Source: Trinickia symbiotica
GTDB lineage: Bacteria > Pseudomonadota > Gammaproteobacteria > Burkholderiales > Burkholderiaceae
NCBI RefSeq assembly: GCF_002934455.1
Contig: NZ_PTIR01000003.1
Coordinates: 62,001 to 126,000, forward strand
Direction of reading: 5' to 3'
DNA: 64,000 nucleotides
Shown here: in pieces, positions 8,557 to 17,506 of the stretch
Layout: every line of letters begins with the position of its first letter
Position numbering within the stretch: position 1 is the first letter of the stretch
The notes under the pieces: generated by a model
Databases searched by the model: none
Told to the model about the DNA's origin: nothing
Seen by the model: only the letters and a program-made list of their open reading frames with translations
Translations under genes and position numbers: made by a program

Positions 8557-9438
8557 TCACACACGTTCGACCGGGGTTTCGCCGAAAAGGCCCGCCGGCC
8601 GGATCAGCAGGAAAAGCATCGCGAGCGCGTAGGGAAACCAATTCTCGATTCCCCCACCGATCGCCGTGCCGACGTACACTTCGGCGAGTTTTTCGGCCGC
8701 CCCGACCAGCAGGCCTGCCACGATGGCGCCGCCGATCGACGAGAAGCCGCCGATGATGAGCACCGGCAGCGCCTTCAATACAACGAGGGACAGCGAGAAT
8801 TGGACGCCGAGCCGCGCGCCCCACAGCAGGCCCGCAACGAGGCTCGTGAAGCCGGCGAGCGCCCACACCGCTGCCCAGATGCGCGGCAGCCGGATACCGA
8901 CAGCGAGCGCTGCTACGGGATCATCAGCGACCGCCCGCAGCGACAGCCCAAAGCGCGTGAAACGCGTCAACAGCGAGAGTCCAGCGACGAGCACCGCCGC
9001 GGTGCCGGCGGCAAAAAGGTCGAACTGGCTGACCATCACGCCGCCGATGGCGAGCGGCCGGTCATCGATACCGAGATCGAGACCATGAACCTGCGCGCCC
9101 CACAGCAGTTGGGCCCCGCCTTCGATAATCAGGCTCAGCCCGAGCGTCGCCATGAACAGCACGATCGGTGGCCGGTTGACGAGCGGCTTCAGGACCCATT
9201 GGCCGATTGCGAGCGCGATCGATGACAATGCAATGAGCGTGAGAGCGAATGCAAGCCACGGTGCCACGTGCCGCTCGACAAGGCTCACGAACGTGAGCGC
9301 GCCGAACAGCACGAGCGCGCCATGAGAAAAATTGAATACGCCCGACGCCTTGTAAATCAGCACGAAGCCGATTGCGACAAGCGAGTACATGACGCCGGCA
9401 AGCAGTCCGCCCACGAGCACTTCGGTGAAGAACGTCAT
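8557..9438 (-). CDS. livH: branched-chain amino acid-type ABC permease (LivH-like)
   Basis: 293 residues. ATG 9438 is chosen over TTG 9453 because GAGGGA stands 7 bases upstream. The protein is nearly all membrane segments, with the LivH signatures MYSLVAIGFVLIYKASGVFNFSHG near the N-terminus and ALPVLIIGGFSSIGGAIVAG near residue 235. It forms the other half of the translocation pore with LivM. The gene follows livG with an 11-base gap. Confidence 0.9.
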   Translation of the reverse strand: MTFFTEVLVGGLLAGVMYSLVAIGFVLIYKASGVFNFSHGALVLFGALTFVSLVERHVAPWLAFALTLIALSSIALAIGQWVLKPLVNRPPIVLFMATLGLSLIIEGGAQLLWGAQVHGLDLGIDDRPLAIGGVMVSQFDLFAAGTAAVLVAGLSLLTRFTRFGLSLRAVADDPVAALAVGIRLPRIWAAVWALAGFTSLVAGLLWGARLGVQFSLSLVVLKALPVLIIGGFSSIGGAIVAGLLVGAAEKLAEVYVGTAIGGGIENWFPYALAMLFLLIRPAGLFGETPVERV

Positions 9439-9449
9439 GATGCGGTCCC

Positions 9450-10241
9450 TCAATGTCGCGTGCCGAGGTAAGCGGCCAGCACGTCCGGGTTCGCGCGCAC
9501 CTGCGCCGGCGCGCCATCGGCGATCTTGCGTCCGTAGTCGAGCACGATGACGTGATCGGACAGGCTCATTACGACGCCGATGTCATGCTCGATCAGCACC
9601 ACGGTCACGCCGAAACGCGCATTGGCGTCGCGGATGTAACCAGCCATTGCGCGCTTTTCTTCCGCGTTCATGCCGGCCATCGGCTCGTCGACCAGCAGCA
9701 TCCGGGGTGCGCCGGCCAGCGCGCGTGCGAGCTCGACGCGCTTGCGGATGCCGTACGGCAGTGTGCCGACCTCGGTCTCGCGATAGCGCTGCAGATCGAG
9801 CGCATCGAGCACCGCTTCCGCGTATCCGCGTTGCTCGGCATCATCGCGGCGGGCGGCGGGCATGCCGAGCGTCTGGGCAAGCCATCCGCCCCGCCGGTGA
9901 AGGCTGCGCCCCGTCAACACGTTGTCGAAGACACTCATCCGCGCGAACAGTGCGATATTCTGGAACGTGCGGCCGATTCCCGCGCGCGCCGCGGCGTACG
10001 GGGTGATACGCCGGTACTCGCGGCCGTCGAAATGCAGCGTCCCGCGTTGCGGCCGATAAATGCCGCTGATCACGTTCAGCAATGAGCTCTTGCCCGCGCC
10101 GTTCGGGCCGATCAGCGCGCTGATGCGGCCCGCGACGACGTCAAAGCTGATGTCGGTCACGGCCGGCACGCCGTTGAACGACAGCGAGATACGATCGAGC
10201 GACAGCAACGGCCGCGCGTTCGTCGGGGTTGAAAGCTTCAT
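9450..10241 (-). CDS. livG: branched-chain amino acid-type ABC transporter ATP-binding protein (LivG-like)
   Basis: 263 residues from ATG 10241; an in-frame upstream extension to 10331 is low-complexity and unsupported. It shows Walker A (GPNGAGKSS), the LivG insertion with FQNIALFARMSVFDNVLTGRSL, a signature region (LPYGIRKRVELARALAGAPRMLLVDEPMAGMN) and the H-loop LIEHDIGVVMSLSDHV. The ribosome site is weak. It begins the transporter part of the minus-strand run, 86 bases after the sfnG stop. Confidence 0.9.
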   Translation of the reverse strand: MKLSTPTNARPLLSLDRISLSFNGVPAVTDISFDVVAGRISALIGPNGAGKSSLLNVISGIYRPQRGTLHFDGREYRRITPYAAARAGIGRTFQNIALFARMSVFDNVLTGRSLHRRGGWLAQTLGMPAARRDDAEQRGYAEAVLDALDLQRYRETEVGTLPYGIRKRVELARALAGAPRMLLVDEPMAGMNAEEKRAMAGYIRDANARFGVTVVLIEHDIGVVMSLSDHVIVLDYGRKIADGAPAQVRANPDVLAAYLGTRH

Positions 10242-10327
10242 CGGAGATCCGTTAGGTGAAGGAATGGCTGGAATGGCGAAACGCGCCGCGGCAGCGTGAT
10301 GCCGCCGACGGCCACGCGCGTTCCGCC

Positions 10328-11434
10328 TCAAGCCGCGGCCTTCTCGCGCTGACGTGCTTCCAGCTCGCGCACGAGCGGCAGCACCTTGTTGCCGAAATAC
10401 TCGACTTCCTCGACGAAGTGCAGGAAGCCCGCAAGGACGAGATCCACGCCGATGGACTTCAACTCGACGATCCGTTCCGCGATCTGCTCGGGCGTGCCGA
10501 TAAGATTCGTGCGGAAGCCGTCGTTGTACTGGACCAAGTCCTCGAACGTCGATTTCGCCCAGTTGCCTTCCCCTTCCGGCGATGCTTTGCCCGCCTGCTT
10601 GACGGCATCGCCGAATGCGTTGACCGCTTCGATGTGTGCGTTTTCGATGATGTCATCGAGCACGGCCTTCGCTTCTTCTTCGGTATCGCGCGCGATAATG
10701 AACGCGTTCACGCCGATCCGCACCTGGTGATTGTTCTTAGCCGCCTTGGCCTTGATGTCGTCGATTTGCGCCTTCAGGTTCTCCGGCGTGTTGCCGTTCG
10801 TGAAGTACCAGTCCGAGACACTCGCCGCGTTGTCGCGTGCCGCGCGGGAGCTTCCTCCTTGAAATACTTCGGGATGCGGCTTCTGCACGGGCTTCGGACT
10901 CAGCGTGTAGTTCGTGAAGCGATAGAAGTCGCCCCTGAACGTGAAGTTGTCCTGCGTCCAGATGCCCTTGAGCGCCTGGATGAACTCCTTCGAGCGGCGA
11001 TAGCGCTCGTCATGCTCGAGCCAAGGCTCCCCGATCGCGGTGAATTCGTCCTTGAACCAGCCGCTGACGACATTGATCGCGATGCGCCCGTTAGAAATAT
11101 GATCGATCGTGGCGAGCTGCTTCGCCACGACGGCCGGATTCCACGGGCCGGGAAGAATGGCCGCGAGCACCTTCAATTTCGTCGTGGCATGCAACAGCGC
11201 CTGGCTGAAAGAAACCGACTCGTGCTGGTATTCAGCGCCGTAGCCCGCCGTGAACCGGATCTGGCTCAATGCATACTCGAATCCCGCACGCTCCGCCGTT
11301 TGCGCGAGCTTCTGGTTGTATTCGAGGCTCCAATCCGTGCGCTGCTCGATCGTGCTGACGACGAGGCCGCCACTCACGTTCGGCACCCAGTAGGCGAATT
11401 TGACGGCATCGCCAGAAGATGTGTTGTTGCTCAT
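10328..11434 (-). CDS. sfnG: FMNH2-dependent dimethylsulfone monooxygenase (SfnG)
   Basis: 368 residues, a luciferase-like flavin monooxygenase. Sequence features such as KFAYWVPNVSGGLVVSTIEQRTDW, AAILPGPWNPAVVAKQLATIDHISNGR and NVVSGWFKDEFTAIGEPW are those of SfnG. SfnG oxidises dimethylsulfone to methanesulfinate using reduced FMN supplied by a separate reductase. The FMN reductase gene lies directly upstream, 38 bases away. The start at 11434 follows the family length; its ribosome site is weak. In pseudomonads sfn genes answer to sulfate limitation, which is the likely condition here. Confidence 0.93.
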   Translation of the reverse strand: MSNNTSSGDAVKFAYWVPNVSGGLVVSTIEQRTDWSLEYNQKLAQTAERAGFEYALSQIRFTAGYGAEYQHESVSFSQALLHATTKLKVLAAILPGPWNPAVVAKQLATIDHISNGRIAINVVSGWFKDEFTAIGEPWLEHDERYRRSKEFIQALKGIWTQDNFTFRGDFYRFTNYTLSPKPVQKPHPEVFQGGSSRAARDNAASVSDWYFTNGNTPENLKAQIDDIKAKAAKNNHQVRIGVNAFIIARDTEEEAKAVLDDIIENAHIEAVNAFGDAVKQAGKASPEGEGNWAKSTFEDLVQYNDGFRTNLIGTPEQIAERIVELKSIGVDLVLAGFLHFVEEVEYFGNKVLPLVRELEARQREKAAA

Positions 11435-11472
11435 GAAAATGTCCCGCTGATCTAGAGTCAAGAGAAAGGCAC

Positions 11473-12054
11473 TTACGCGGCGAGTGACGTCGCCTCGCGC
11501 GACGTATCCGCGGAACGAGCCGCGAGCGCGATCGGCAATGCTCGCGTCACCGCGAGGTCGATGCGTTCGAGCAATGCATCGCTGCCGATGTCGTAGCCGC
11601 TGAAGTCCTGCTCGGATGCATAGACGCCGATGGGCAGGGTGCGCGCCTGGAAGAAGCTGAAGAGCGGACGGAGTTGATGATCGATGACGAGCGCATGCCG
11701 GTCGCTGCCGCCCGTCGCCGCCAGCAGGACGGGCACGTCGATCAGCGCTTCATGATGGACGAAATCGAAGAGATGCTTGAAAAGACCGGTGTACGAGGCG
11801 CGGAAAACAGGACTCGCCACGACGAGCAGATCGGCGGATTCGATCAGGCGTATTTTTGCTTCGACGTCCGCCGGGAGCTGTGTCCGGTATACCGCCCCTG
11901 CAAGCTGAGGAGCGATCTCGCCGAGCTCGATCAGATGAGTCTCGATCGGTAGCGCCTTGCCGAGTGTACGCAACAGTGCCTTCGTCAGCACCAAGGTCCG
12001 CGAGGGGCGTTGCAGCCCGCCCGAGACGGCAACGACGTTCAACTTACTGCTCAT
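11473..12054 (-). CDS. msuE: NADH-dependent FMN reductase (MsuE family)
   Basis: 193 residues with the flavodoxin-like FMN reductase fold. The N-terminal phosphate-binding loop reads SGGLQRPSRT, and SPVFRASYTGLFKHLFDFV and LLAATGGSDRHALVIDHQLRPLFSFF are MsuE-like. ATG 12054 has AGGAG 9 bases upstream. It supplies FMNH2 to SfnG and probably to the DszC-like oxygenases encoded upstream in the same operon. MsuE enzymes partner with MsuD and SfnG in pseudomonads. Confidence 0.9.
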   Translation of the reverse strand: MSSKLNVVAVSGGLQRPSRTLVLTKALLRTLGKALPIETHLIELGEIAPQLAGAVYRTQLPADVEAKIRLIESADLLVVASPVFRASYTGLFKHLFDFVHHEALIDVPVLLAATGGSDRHALVIDHQLRPLFSFFQARTLPIGVYASEQDFSGYDIGSDALLERIDLAVTRALPIALAARSADTSREATSLAA

Positions 12055-12106
12055 AATTGGGACTCCTAAATTGTGAATACGTTGATTTCGAGTTAAACGA
12101 GCGATG

Positions 12107-13312
12107 TCAGGAATAGAAGGACGGCGTGGGGAACCGCTCGTTGAGCGCCCAGTCGCCGAGCTCGCGCACCTTGTAGTCGAGCGGGTCATGAAGCGTATGG
12201 ACGCGCAGGTTCCGCCAGTACCGATCGAACCTCAGCCGGGCTGTGGTCGCACGCGGGCCCGTGACTTCGAACATCCGATTCGCAACGTCAAGCCCCGCCC
12301 GCGCCGCCGACACCTTCGCGGCCGCCACGGCGATAGCAACCTTGCCTCGTTCGCTTTCCGTCAGCGCGGTGCCGCGTTGCCATGCTTCGTCAAAGAGATC
12401 GGCAGCCCGATCGGCCAGTAGCCGCGCACCTTCGAGCGCAAGCCAGAAATCGCCGTAATGCGCAAGCACGTATTGATCCTCGCGAACACTCGGTGCCGGC
12501 GATGCGACCCAGGCTCGCCCGCTCTTCAGCGTGAATTCGCGAGCCTCATGCAAGGCACCCACGCCCAGCCCCAGATAGATATTCGCGAGAATCAGTTGGG
12601 CGAGCAGCGGCCGCAGGCAGGCAAACGGTGTCGATAACGGCCCCGGGTCGAGCAGCAGTTCGCCTCGCTCGATTTCGACATTCTCAAAAACGACCGTTCC
12701 GCTGTCTGTTTGACGCTGGCCCATGTTGTCCCAGTCGTCGATGACCGAGATGCCTTTTCTCGCAGTCGGCACGACGGCAATCAGCAGGCGTCCGTTCGAA
12801 TCGAATGCCGACGCGAGCAATCTGTCCGAATCGGCCGCCCCCGAGCAAAACGTCTTACGTCCTGTAAAGACATAGCCGCCGCCCGAGGCCGGCTCGCCGG
12901 GGGTTGCCGTCGTGCCCCTGTCGAGTGGATTGAGCGCATTACCCCAGAACCAGCGGTGCTCGACGGTTTGCTCGAGCCACGGGCGCCACTGCGCAGGTTG
13001 TCCGAACAGGCGCGCAGTGGCGAGCAACAGGTGATGAAAGGCGAACAGGTGTGCGATCGAACTGTCGACGCGCGCGAAGCGGCGAACGACGTCGAGCGTC
13101 GAGCGCCAGTCGGCGCTCAACCCTCCGAGGTCGGCTGGAACCGTGAGGCTCAGGAGCCCGCTGCTGCGTAGAAGATTTCGCTCATTGATAGCCGTCCCCC
13201 CGACCTCATCACGAGTCGCCGCAGTTTCAGCGAGCGAGTTCGAAACGGCATCCACGACATCGCTCCATGGTGGTGTCGTTGCGTTTGCGCGATCGATAGA
13301 AAGAAGTGTCAT
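12107..13312 (-). CDS. DszC/SfnB-like flavin-dependent monooxygenase of the acyl-CoA dehydrogenase fold
   Basis: 401 residues from ATG 13312; upstream codons encode unsupported sequence. The fold is that of acyl-CoA dehydrogenases: N-terminal helices, a beta domain, then a C-terminal helical bundle. The family motif IDDWDNMGQRQTDSG lies near residue 200 and RYWRNLRVHTLHDPLDYK near the C-terminus, as in DszC and SfnB. These enzymes are thought to use FMNH2 and oxygen rather than CoA esters. Placement directly before msuE supports the oxygenase reading. The true substrate is unknown. Confidence 0.82.
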   Translation of the reverse strand: MTLLSIDRANATTPPWSDVVDAVSNSLAETAATRDEVGGTAINERNLLRSSGLLSLTVPADLGGLSADWRSTLDVVRRFARVDSSIAHLFAFHHLLLATARLFGQPAQWRPWLEQTVEHRWFWGNALNPLDRGTTATPGEPASGGGYVFTGRKTFCSGAADSDRLLASAFDSNGRLLIAVVPTARKGISVIDDWDNMGQRQTDSGTVVFENVEIERGELLLDPGPLSTPFACLRPLLAQLILANIYLGLGVGALHEAREFTLKSGRAWVASPAPSVREDQYVLAHYGDFWLALEGARLLADRAADLFDEAWQRGTALTESERGKVAIAVAAAKVSAARAGLDVANRMFEVTGPRATTARLRFDRYWRNLRVHTLHDPLDYKVRELGDWALNERFPTPSFYS

Positions 13313-13356
13313 TAACGCATGCGGAAAAAAATTGACGGGCTGCTCCCCGGCGGAAC

Positions 13357-14598
13357 CTACTGCGACTTGCCCTTGCCGATCTGCCAGACGTATGGCGGCT
13401 CCGTGCGATTGATTTCCCAGGCGCCGACGATGCGCTCCTTGTAGATGATCGGATTGTGCGATGCCACTGTGCGGGCGTTTCGCCAATGCCGATCGAGCAG
13501 CCTGGACTCGCTTGTCCCGGAGGCGCCTAGCGCATTGAAAAGATCGGTTGTCGCTTGAAGGACGAGTGACGTCACGGCAATCTGACCTCTTGCGGAATCG
13601 AGCTCCGCGGCGATATTCGCGTCGCGCTCCTCTCGCTCGTCGCCACCGAAACGCGCTTCGTAGGCCCGCTGTGAGGCCTGCGCCGCGCTGACTGCCGTTG
13701 CGTCAGCGGCAAACACCCGCGCCGCGACCTGGCCGACGACCTGTTGAACCTGCACGTCCTGGCTGACCGATGACGCGTTTCCGTGACTGAAGACGCGCCG
13801 GCGCTCGCGAACTTCGCGCGAGATGTCGCGCAACGCTGCGCGCCCCGCTCCAGCGGTAGTCGCAAGCAGGACCAGCTGATAGAACGCCGTCTGATATTTG
13901 AAGCGCGTCGAAAAGTCGATGATGTTCTCTTCGTCGACGTGCGCGGCTTCGAATACCGTCGTTCCACTGCCTGTCGTACGTTGCCCGAATCCGTCCCAGT
14001 CGTCGGTCGTTCTCACGCCCGGCTGATGCGTGCTCACCGCCGCAATCACGTCGGTCCCATCCGGGTCGCGGCGTGCATAGACGTCGATCCAGTCCGCGAA
14101 GATGCTGCCCGTCGTGTAGTACTTCGTTCCATTGACGACCCAACCGTTTCCGTTGCGCGAAACACGGGTGATGACGTCGCCGATCGCCACATCTCCAACC
14201 TCCGTCCACGCGTTACCGAAAATCTCACCGGCAACGAAGCGCCGGAACCATGTGTCGCGGTTCGCGCTTGCCGGCGCATTGAGACGATCCTCGACGAAAG
14301 CGAAATGACCGCGCAGTGCCTGCGGCAATGCCGAGTCCGCTTCCCCAAGCTCGATGAGCAATTGCACGAGTTGCGGCAGCGACAAACCGGCACCACCGTA
14401 CTCGACGGGGACTCGCACCGCGCCGAAGCCAGCCTGCTTGAGCCAGGCGATTTGCTCATGGGGAAGCGAGCGTTCGCGTTCGCGCTCTATTGCGCCCTCG
14501 GCAATACGATCGAAGATCGGGCGAAAACGCGAAGCAACCTGCTCGTAATCGGCACCTCGCGAGAGAATGGGCGCGTCGTTGGAGTGGGAAAAAGTCAT
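13357..14598 (-). CDS. DszC/SfnB-like flavin-dependent monooxygenase, first gene of the sfn operon
   Basis: 413 residues. It is a clear paralog of the next gene downstream, sharing TTDDWDGFGQRTTGSG and the C-terminal RHWRNARTVASHNPIIYK. The N-terminal AWLKQAGFGAVRVPVEYGGAGLS is the usual acyl-CoA-dehydrogenase-fold opening. The ribosome site at ATG 14598 is weak. It is the first gene of a minus-strand run that continues through msuE, sfnG and the Liv-type transporter. Function as a reduced-flavin S- or C-oxygenase is inferred from the family and the neighbours. Confidence 0.82.
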   Translation of the reverse strand: MTFSHSNDAPILSRGADYEQVASRFRPIFDRIAEGAIERERERSLPHEQIAWLKQAGFGAVRVPVEYGGAGLSLPQLVQLLIELGEADSALPQALRGHFAFVEDRLNAPASANRDTWFRRFVAGEIFGNAWTEVGDVAIGDVITRVSRNGNGWVVNGTKYYTTGSIFADWIDVYARRDPDGTDVIAAVSTHQPGVRTTDDWDGFGQRTTGSGTTVFEAAHVDEENIIDFSTRFKYQTAFYQLVLLATTAGAGRAALRDISREVRERRRVFSHGNASSVSQDVQVQQVVGQVAARVFAADATAVSAAQASQRAYEARFGGDEREERDANIAAELDSARGQIAVTSLVLQATTDLFNALGASGTSESRLLDRHWRNARTVASHNPIIYKERIVGAWEINRTEPPYVWQIGKGKSQ

Positions 14599-14940
14599 GG
14601 AATGCGTGAGCGTGAGTTGAAAGTGAGCCCGTCAAAGTGACGCTACGCATAAACTATCAGCGACCCGCGGCGCGACCAAACGAGGTTTTGGCACATCGTT
14701 ATTCCTTCGGACAACGAATAGATTTCAGTGTGGTTCATTCAAACCCGCCCTCCGATATCACATGTTCGGGTGCGAAGCGCGAATAGGCATCAACGCGCGA
14801 GAACCGCCTGCGCTGCGGCGGCTCTTGCCTCGCGATGGCAAGGTTCGCTTCTGCTAAGCATCGATTCCGCTTATATTCTCGTGCCCCGGATTTCCTCGCC
14901 TCACACTTCGTCCATGCCTTGCTCGAAAAGGGAACGGACC
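14599..14940. promoter_or_regulatory. divergent promoter region of the sfn operon and the DAO-ETF operon
   Basis: 342 bases with no convincing gene. It must hold promoters for both directions. An imperfect inverted repeat, TTATTCCTTCGGACAACGA at 14699-14717, sits roughly midway. A similar string lies just before tauA (27100-27117). No confident -35/-10 pair was identified. Confidence 0.4.
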
Positions 14941-16128
14941 GTGAACACTTATGACGTTGTTGTGATTGGCGCCGGTGTCATTGGCAGCTCGGTGGCTTTC
15001 CAACTGTCCAAATTGGGCGCGAAGAAGGTCCTGGTCGTCGACCGGGGAACCATCGGTGCCGGAACGACCTCGCAATCGTCGGGCATTCTGCGGACCCACT
15101 ACTCGGTCAAGGAGAACGTCGAGCTCGCTCGCAAATCGTGGGAGGTGTTCAACGATTTCTCGACGTACCTCGGCGACGACGAAGCTTCATGCGGCCTAGT
15201 GAAGTGCGGCTATATGATCGTGGCTAGCGAGGGGGACAAGGTCGAACCGCTGCGCGCGTCGCTCGCCCAGCAAAAGGCTCAAGGCATCCCGCTCGAGTTG
15301 CTCGATGCGAAGCAGGCGAACGAACTGCTGCCAATCGCACAGTTCGACGATGCGGCGCTCATCGGCTATGAACCGGAAGCCGGCTTCGCCGATGCCTATC
15401 TCGTGGCCACGAGCTTCGCGCGCGCCGCGCGCCGCGGCGGCGTGACAGTCCGGGAAAACGTCACGGTGAACAAGATCCTGTTCGATAACGACAAGGTTGT
15501 CGGGGTATCGACCAGCATCGGCGATTTCGCCACTTCGACGGTCATCAGCACGCAGAACATTTGGACGCCCGAGCTGGCAGGCTGGACGGGGCGCGACCTT
15601 CCGCTCATGCCCGAGCGCCACGCCGTCCTCGCGCTCGAATGCGAAGCCGCCAAGTACACCTATTCGATGCCCGTCTTCAAGGACCTGGCATCGACCGGCA
15701 TGCTCTATTACCGCAGTTACGGCGGCAATCAGATGCTCGTCAGCGAAGGCGTCGTCGGTGAAAAGCTCAACACGGCCGAAACTGAGCAAGGCGACATTCC
15801 GATGGATTACGTAGTCGAGGTAGGCGCGCAAGTGGCGGAACGCTTCCCCGAATACGAGACGGCCGGGATCGCTTCGTCCTGGACGGGCGTGTATGACGTC
15901 ACGCCCGACTGGAACCCCGTGCTCGGCAAGCTTCCCGGCATCGAGGGCCTCGTCGTGGGCTATGGGTTCTCCGGCCACGGTTTCAAGCTCTCGCCAACGG
16001 TTGGCCGTGTTCTCGCGCAAGAAGCGCTCGGCCTGCCGACTGACGTTTCGCTGAAGCCGTACTCGATCGAACGGTTCACGACGGGCGAATTGTTGACGGG
16101 CAAGTACGGCCTGGGCGCCGTGTCCTGA
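14941..16128 (+). CDS. FAD-dependent oxidoreductase of the DAO (sarcosine/dimethylglycine dehydrogenase-like) family
   Basis: 395 residues from GTG 14941, with a GGGAACGG stretch before it; ATG 14914 is the alternative. The Rossmann FAD-binding motif VVVIGAGVIGSSVAF begins at residue 7. The DAO C-terminal signature is near residue 340 (GLVVGYGFSGHGFKLSPTVG). Such enzymes oxidise secondary or tertiary amines or amino acids. Co-transcription with ETF beta and alpha suggests a dehydrogenase passing electrons to ETF rather than an oxidase. A decayed relative lies at 5059-5238. Substrate is unknown; glycine derivatives are one option. Confidence 0.85.
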   Translation: MNTYDVVVIGAGVIGSSVAFQLSKLGAKKVLVVDRGTIGAGTTSQSSGILRTHYSVKENVELARKSWEVFNDFSTYLGDDEASCGLVKCGYMIVASEGDKVEPLRASLAQQKAQGIPLELLDAKQANELLPIAQFDDAALIGYEPEAGFADAYLVATSFARAARRGGVTVRENVTVNKILFDNDKVVGVSTSIGDFATSTVISTQNIWTPELAGWTGRDLPLMPERHAVLALECEAAKYTYSMPVFKDLASTGMLYYRSYGGNQMLVSEGVVGEKLNTAETEQGDIPMDYVVEVGAQVAERFPEYETAGIASSWTGVYDVTPDWNPVLGKLPGIEGLVVGYGFSGHGFKLSPTVGRVLAQEALGLPTDVSLKPYSIERFTTGELLTGKYGLGAVS

Positions 16129-16138
16129 GACGCCAACG

Positions 16139-16729
16139 ATGTCTGCCATCGAGATCCGTCCGCTCTCCGCGGTACCCGCGGAACCATGGCGAAACGGCGG
16201 CGGAATCACGAGAACCCTCGCGGCAAAAGATGGCGAGTGGCGAATCAGTCTCGCCGAGGTCGAGCGCGATGGTCCTTACTCCCGCTTCGACGGCATCACG
16301 CGCGTTTCTTTCGTCGTGCGCGGCAGCGGCGTGACGCTGCGTCATGAAGCGTCGGCCGTCGCGCTGAAGCCGTTCGAGGCCGCCGAGTATGACGGCGGAA
16401 CGGCGTGGAATGCAGCGCTCATGAATGGGCCGGTCACGGTATTGAACGTGATGAGCTCCTCTGGCCGGTATCGAGCGAAAGTGCTTGCGATCCGGGAGGC
16501 GACGATCGTTCCGCCCGGTTGTGCGGCCGTCGTTGTTGCGCTCGACAGCGCGTGCAGCTATAGCGAGCAGCCGACCTCGGCGGCCGGCACCTGCGAGCCG
16601 GGGCAGGCGATGGTCGTATATCTGGTCGATCGGCCTCTGTGGCTTGCGCCTGCCGTGTGCGCGTCAGTGCCAGCCCATGAGATCAGGCCGCCTGTGCTCG
16701 TCGTCATCGAGCGGGCCGTGATTCGCTGA
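16139..16729 (+). CDS. hutD: HutD-family protein
   Basis: 196 residues of the HutD/Ves cupin family. The defining N-terminal motif EPWRNGGGITRTLA is at residues 16-29, followed by WRISLAEVERDGPYSRFDGITR. In Pseudomonas HutD tempers expression of histidine utilisation genes. Here there are no hut enzymes; the gene lies 10 bases after the DAO flavoprotein and 27 before ETF beta. It therefore probably serves amine catabolism, perhaps by sensing an intermediate. The C-terminal half is less typical. Whether it is regulatory or enzymatic is open. Confidence 0.85.
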   Translation: MSAIEIRPLSAVPAEPWRNGGGITRTLAAKDGEWRISLAEVERDGPYSRFDGITRVSFVVRGSGVTLRHEASAVALKPFEAAEYDGGTAWNAALMNGPVTVLNVMSSSGRYRAKVLAIREATIVPPGCAAVVVALDSACSYSEQPTSAAGTCEPGQAMVVYLVDRPLWLAPAVCASVPAHEIRPPVLVVIERAVIR

Positions 16730-16756
16730 ACGATTGAAATAGTGGAGATCGCAAAA

Positions 16757-17506
16757 ATGAAGGTGATTACGGCAGTCAAGCGCGTTGTCGATTACAACGT
16801 CAAGGTTCGCGTCAAGTCAGATCAAAGCGGCGTCGATATCGGCAACGTAAAAATGTCGATGAACCCTTTCGATGAGATCGCCACGGAAGCGGCGACCCGC
16901 CTCAAGGAAGCGGGGAAGGCGACGGAGGTCGTTGCCGTCTCGTGCGGCGTCGCGCAAAGCCAGGAAACGCTGCGCACGGCGCTGGCGATCGGCGCCGACC
17001 GGGGCATCCTGGTCGAGACCGATGTCGAGCTGCAGCCGCTCTCCGTGGCGAAACTGCTCAAGGCGGTCATCGATCGCGAGCGCCCTGAGCTCGTCATTCT
17101 CGGCAAACAGGCAATCGATGACGATGCGGGACAAACGGGCCAACTGCTCGCCGCCCTGCTCGACTGGCCGCAAGCCACGTTCGCCAGCAACATCGAGATC
17201 GGCGACGGCACGGCAACGGTCACGCGGGAAGTGGACGGCGGACTCGAGGTCGTCTCTCTGCGTCTTCCCGCCATCGTCACGACCGATCTTCGCTTGAACG
17301 AGCCTCGCTACGTCACGCTGCCGAACATCATGAAGGCGAAAAAGAAGCCGATCGAAACGATCAAGCCCGCGGATCTCGGCGTCGACCCGGCACCACGCCT
17401 GAAGACGCTCAAAGTCGTCGAGCCGCCGGTTCGCAAGACGGGTGCCCTCGTTGCGAACGTAGCCGCGCTCGTCGAGAAATTGAAAACCGAAGCAAAGGTG
17501 ATCTGA
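16757..17506 (+). CDS. etfB: electron transfer flavoprotein subunit beta
   Basis: 249 residues, the usual ETF beta length. ATG 16757 has GGAG 8 bases upstream. The family signature includes [20 protein letters not shown] at the N-terminus and [21 protein letters not shown] beta binds AMP and, with ETF alpha, shuttles electrons from dehydrogenases to the quinone pool through ETF:quinone oxidoreductase. The alpha gene follows with no intergenic base. Linkage to a DAO flavoprotein suggests that enzyme is a donor, though this ETF could equally be the cell's general one. Confidence 0.95.
   Translation: MKVITAVKRVVDYNVKVRVKSDQSGVDIGNVKMSMNPFDEIATEAATRLKEAGKATEVVAVSCGVAQSQETLRTALAIGADRGILVETDVELQPLSVAKLLKAVIDRERPELVILGKQAIDDDAGQTGQLLAALLDWPQATFASNIEIGDGTATVTREVDGGLEVVSLRLPAIVTTDLRLNEPRYVTLPNIMKAKKKPIETIKPADLGVDPAPRLKTLKVVEPPVRKTGALVANVAALVEKLKTEAKVI

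Noticed and set aside
14688-14704. Possible sigma-54 promoter (TGGCAC) upstream of the DAO gene
   Set aside because: The -12 element is missing; TATT stands where TTGC is expected.
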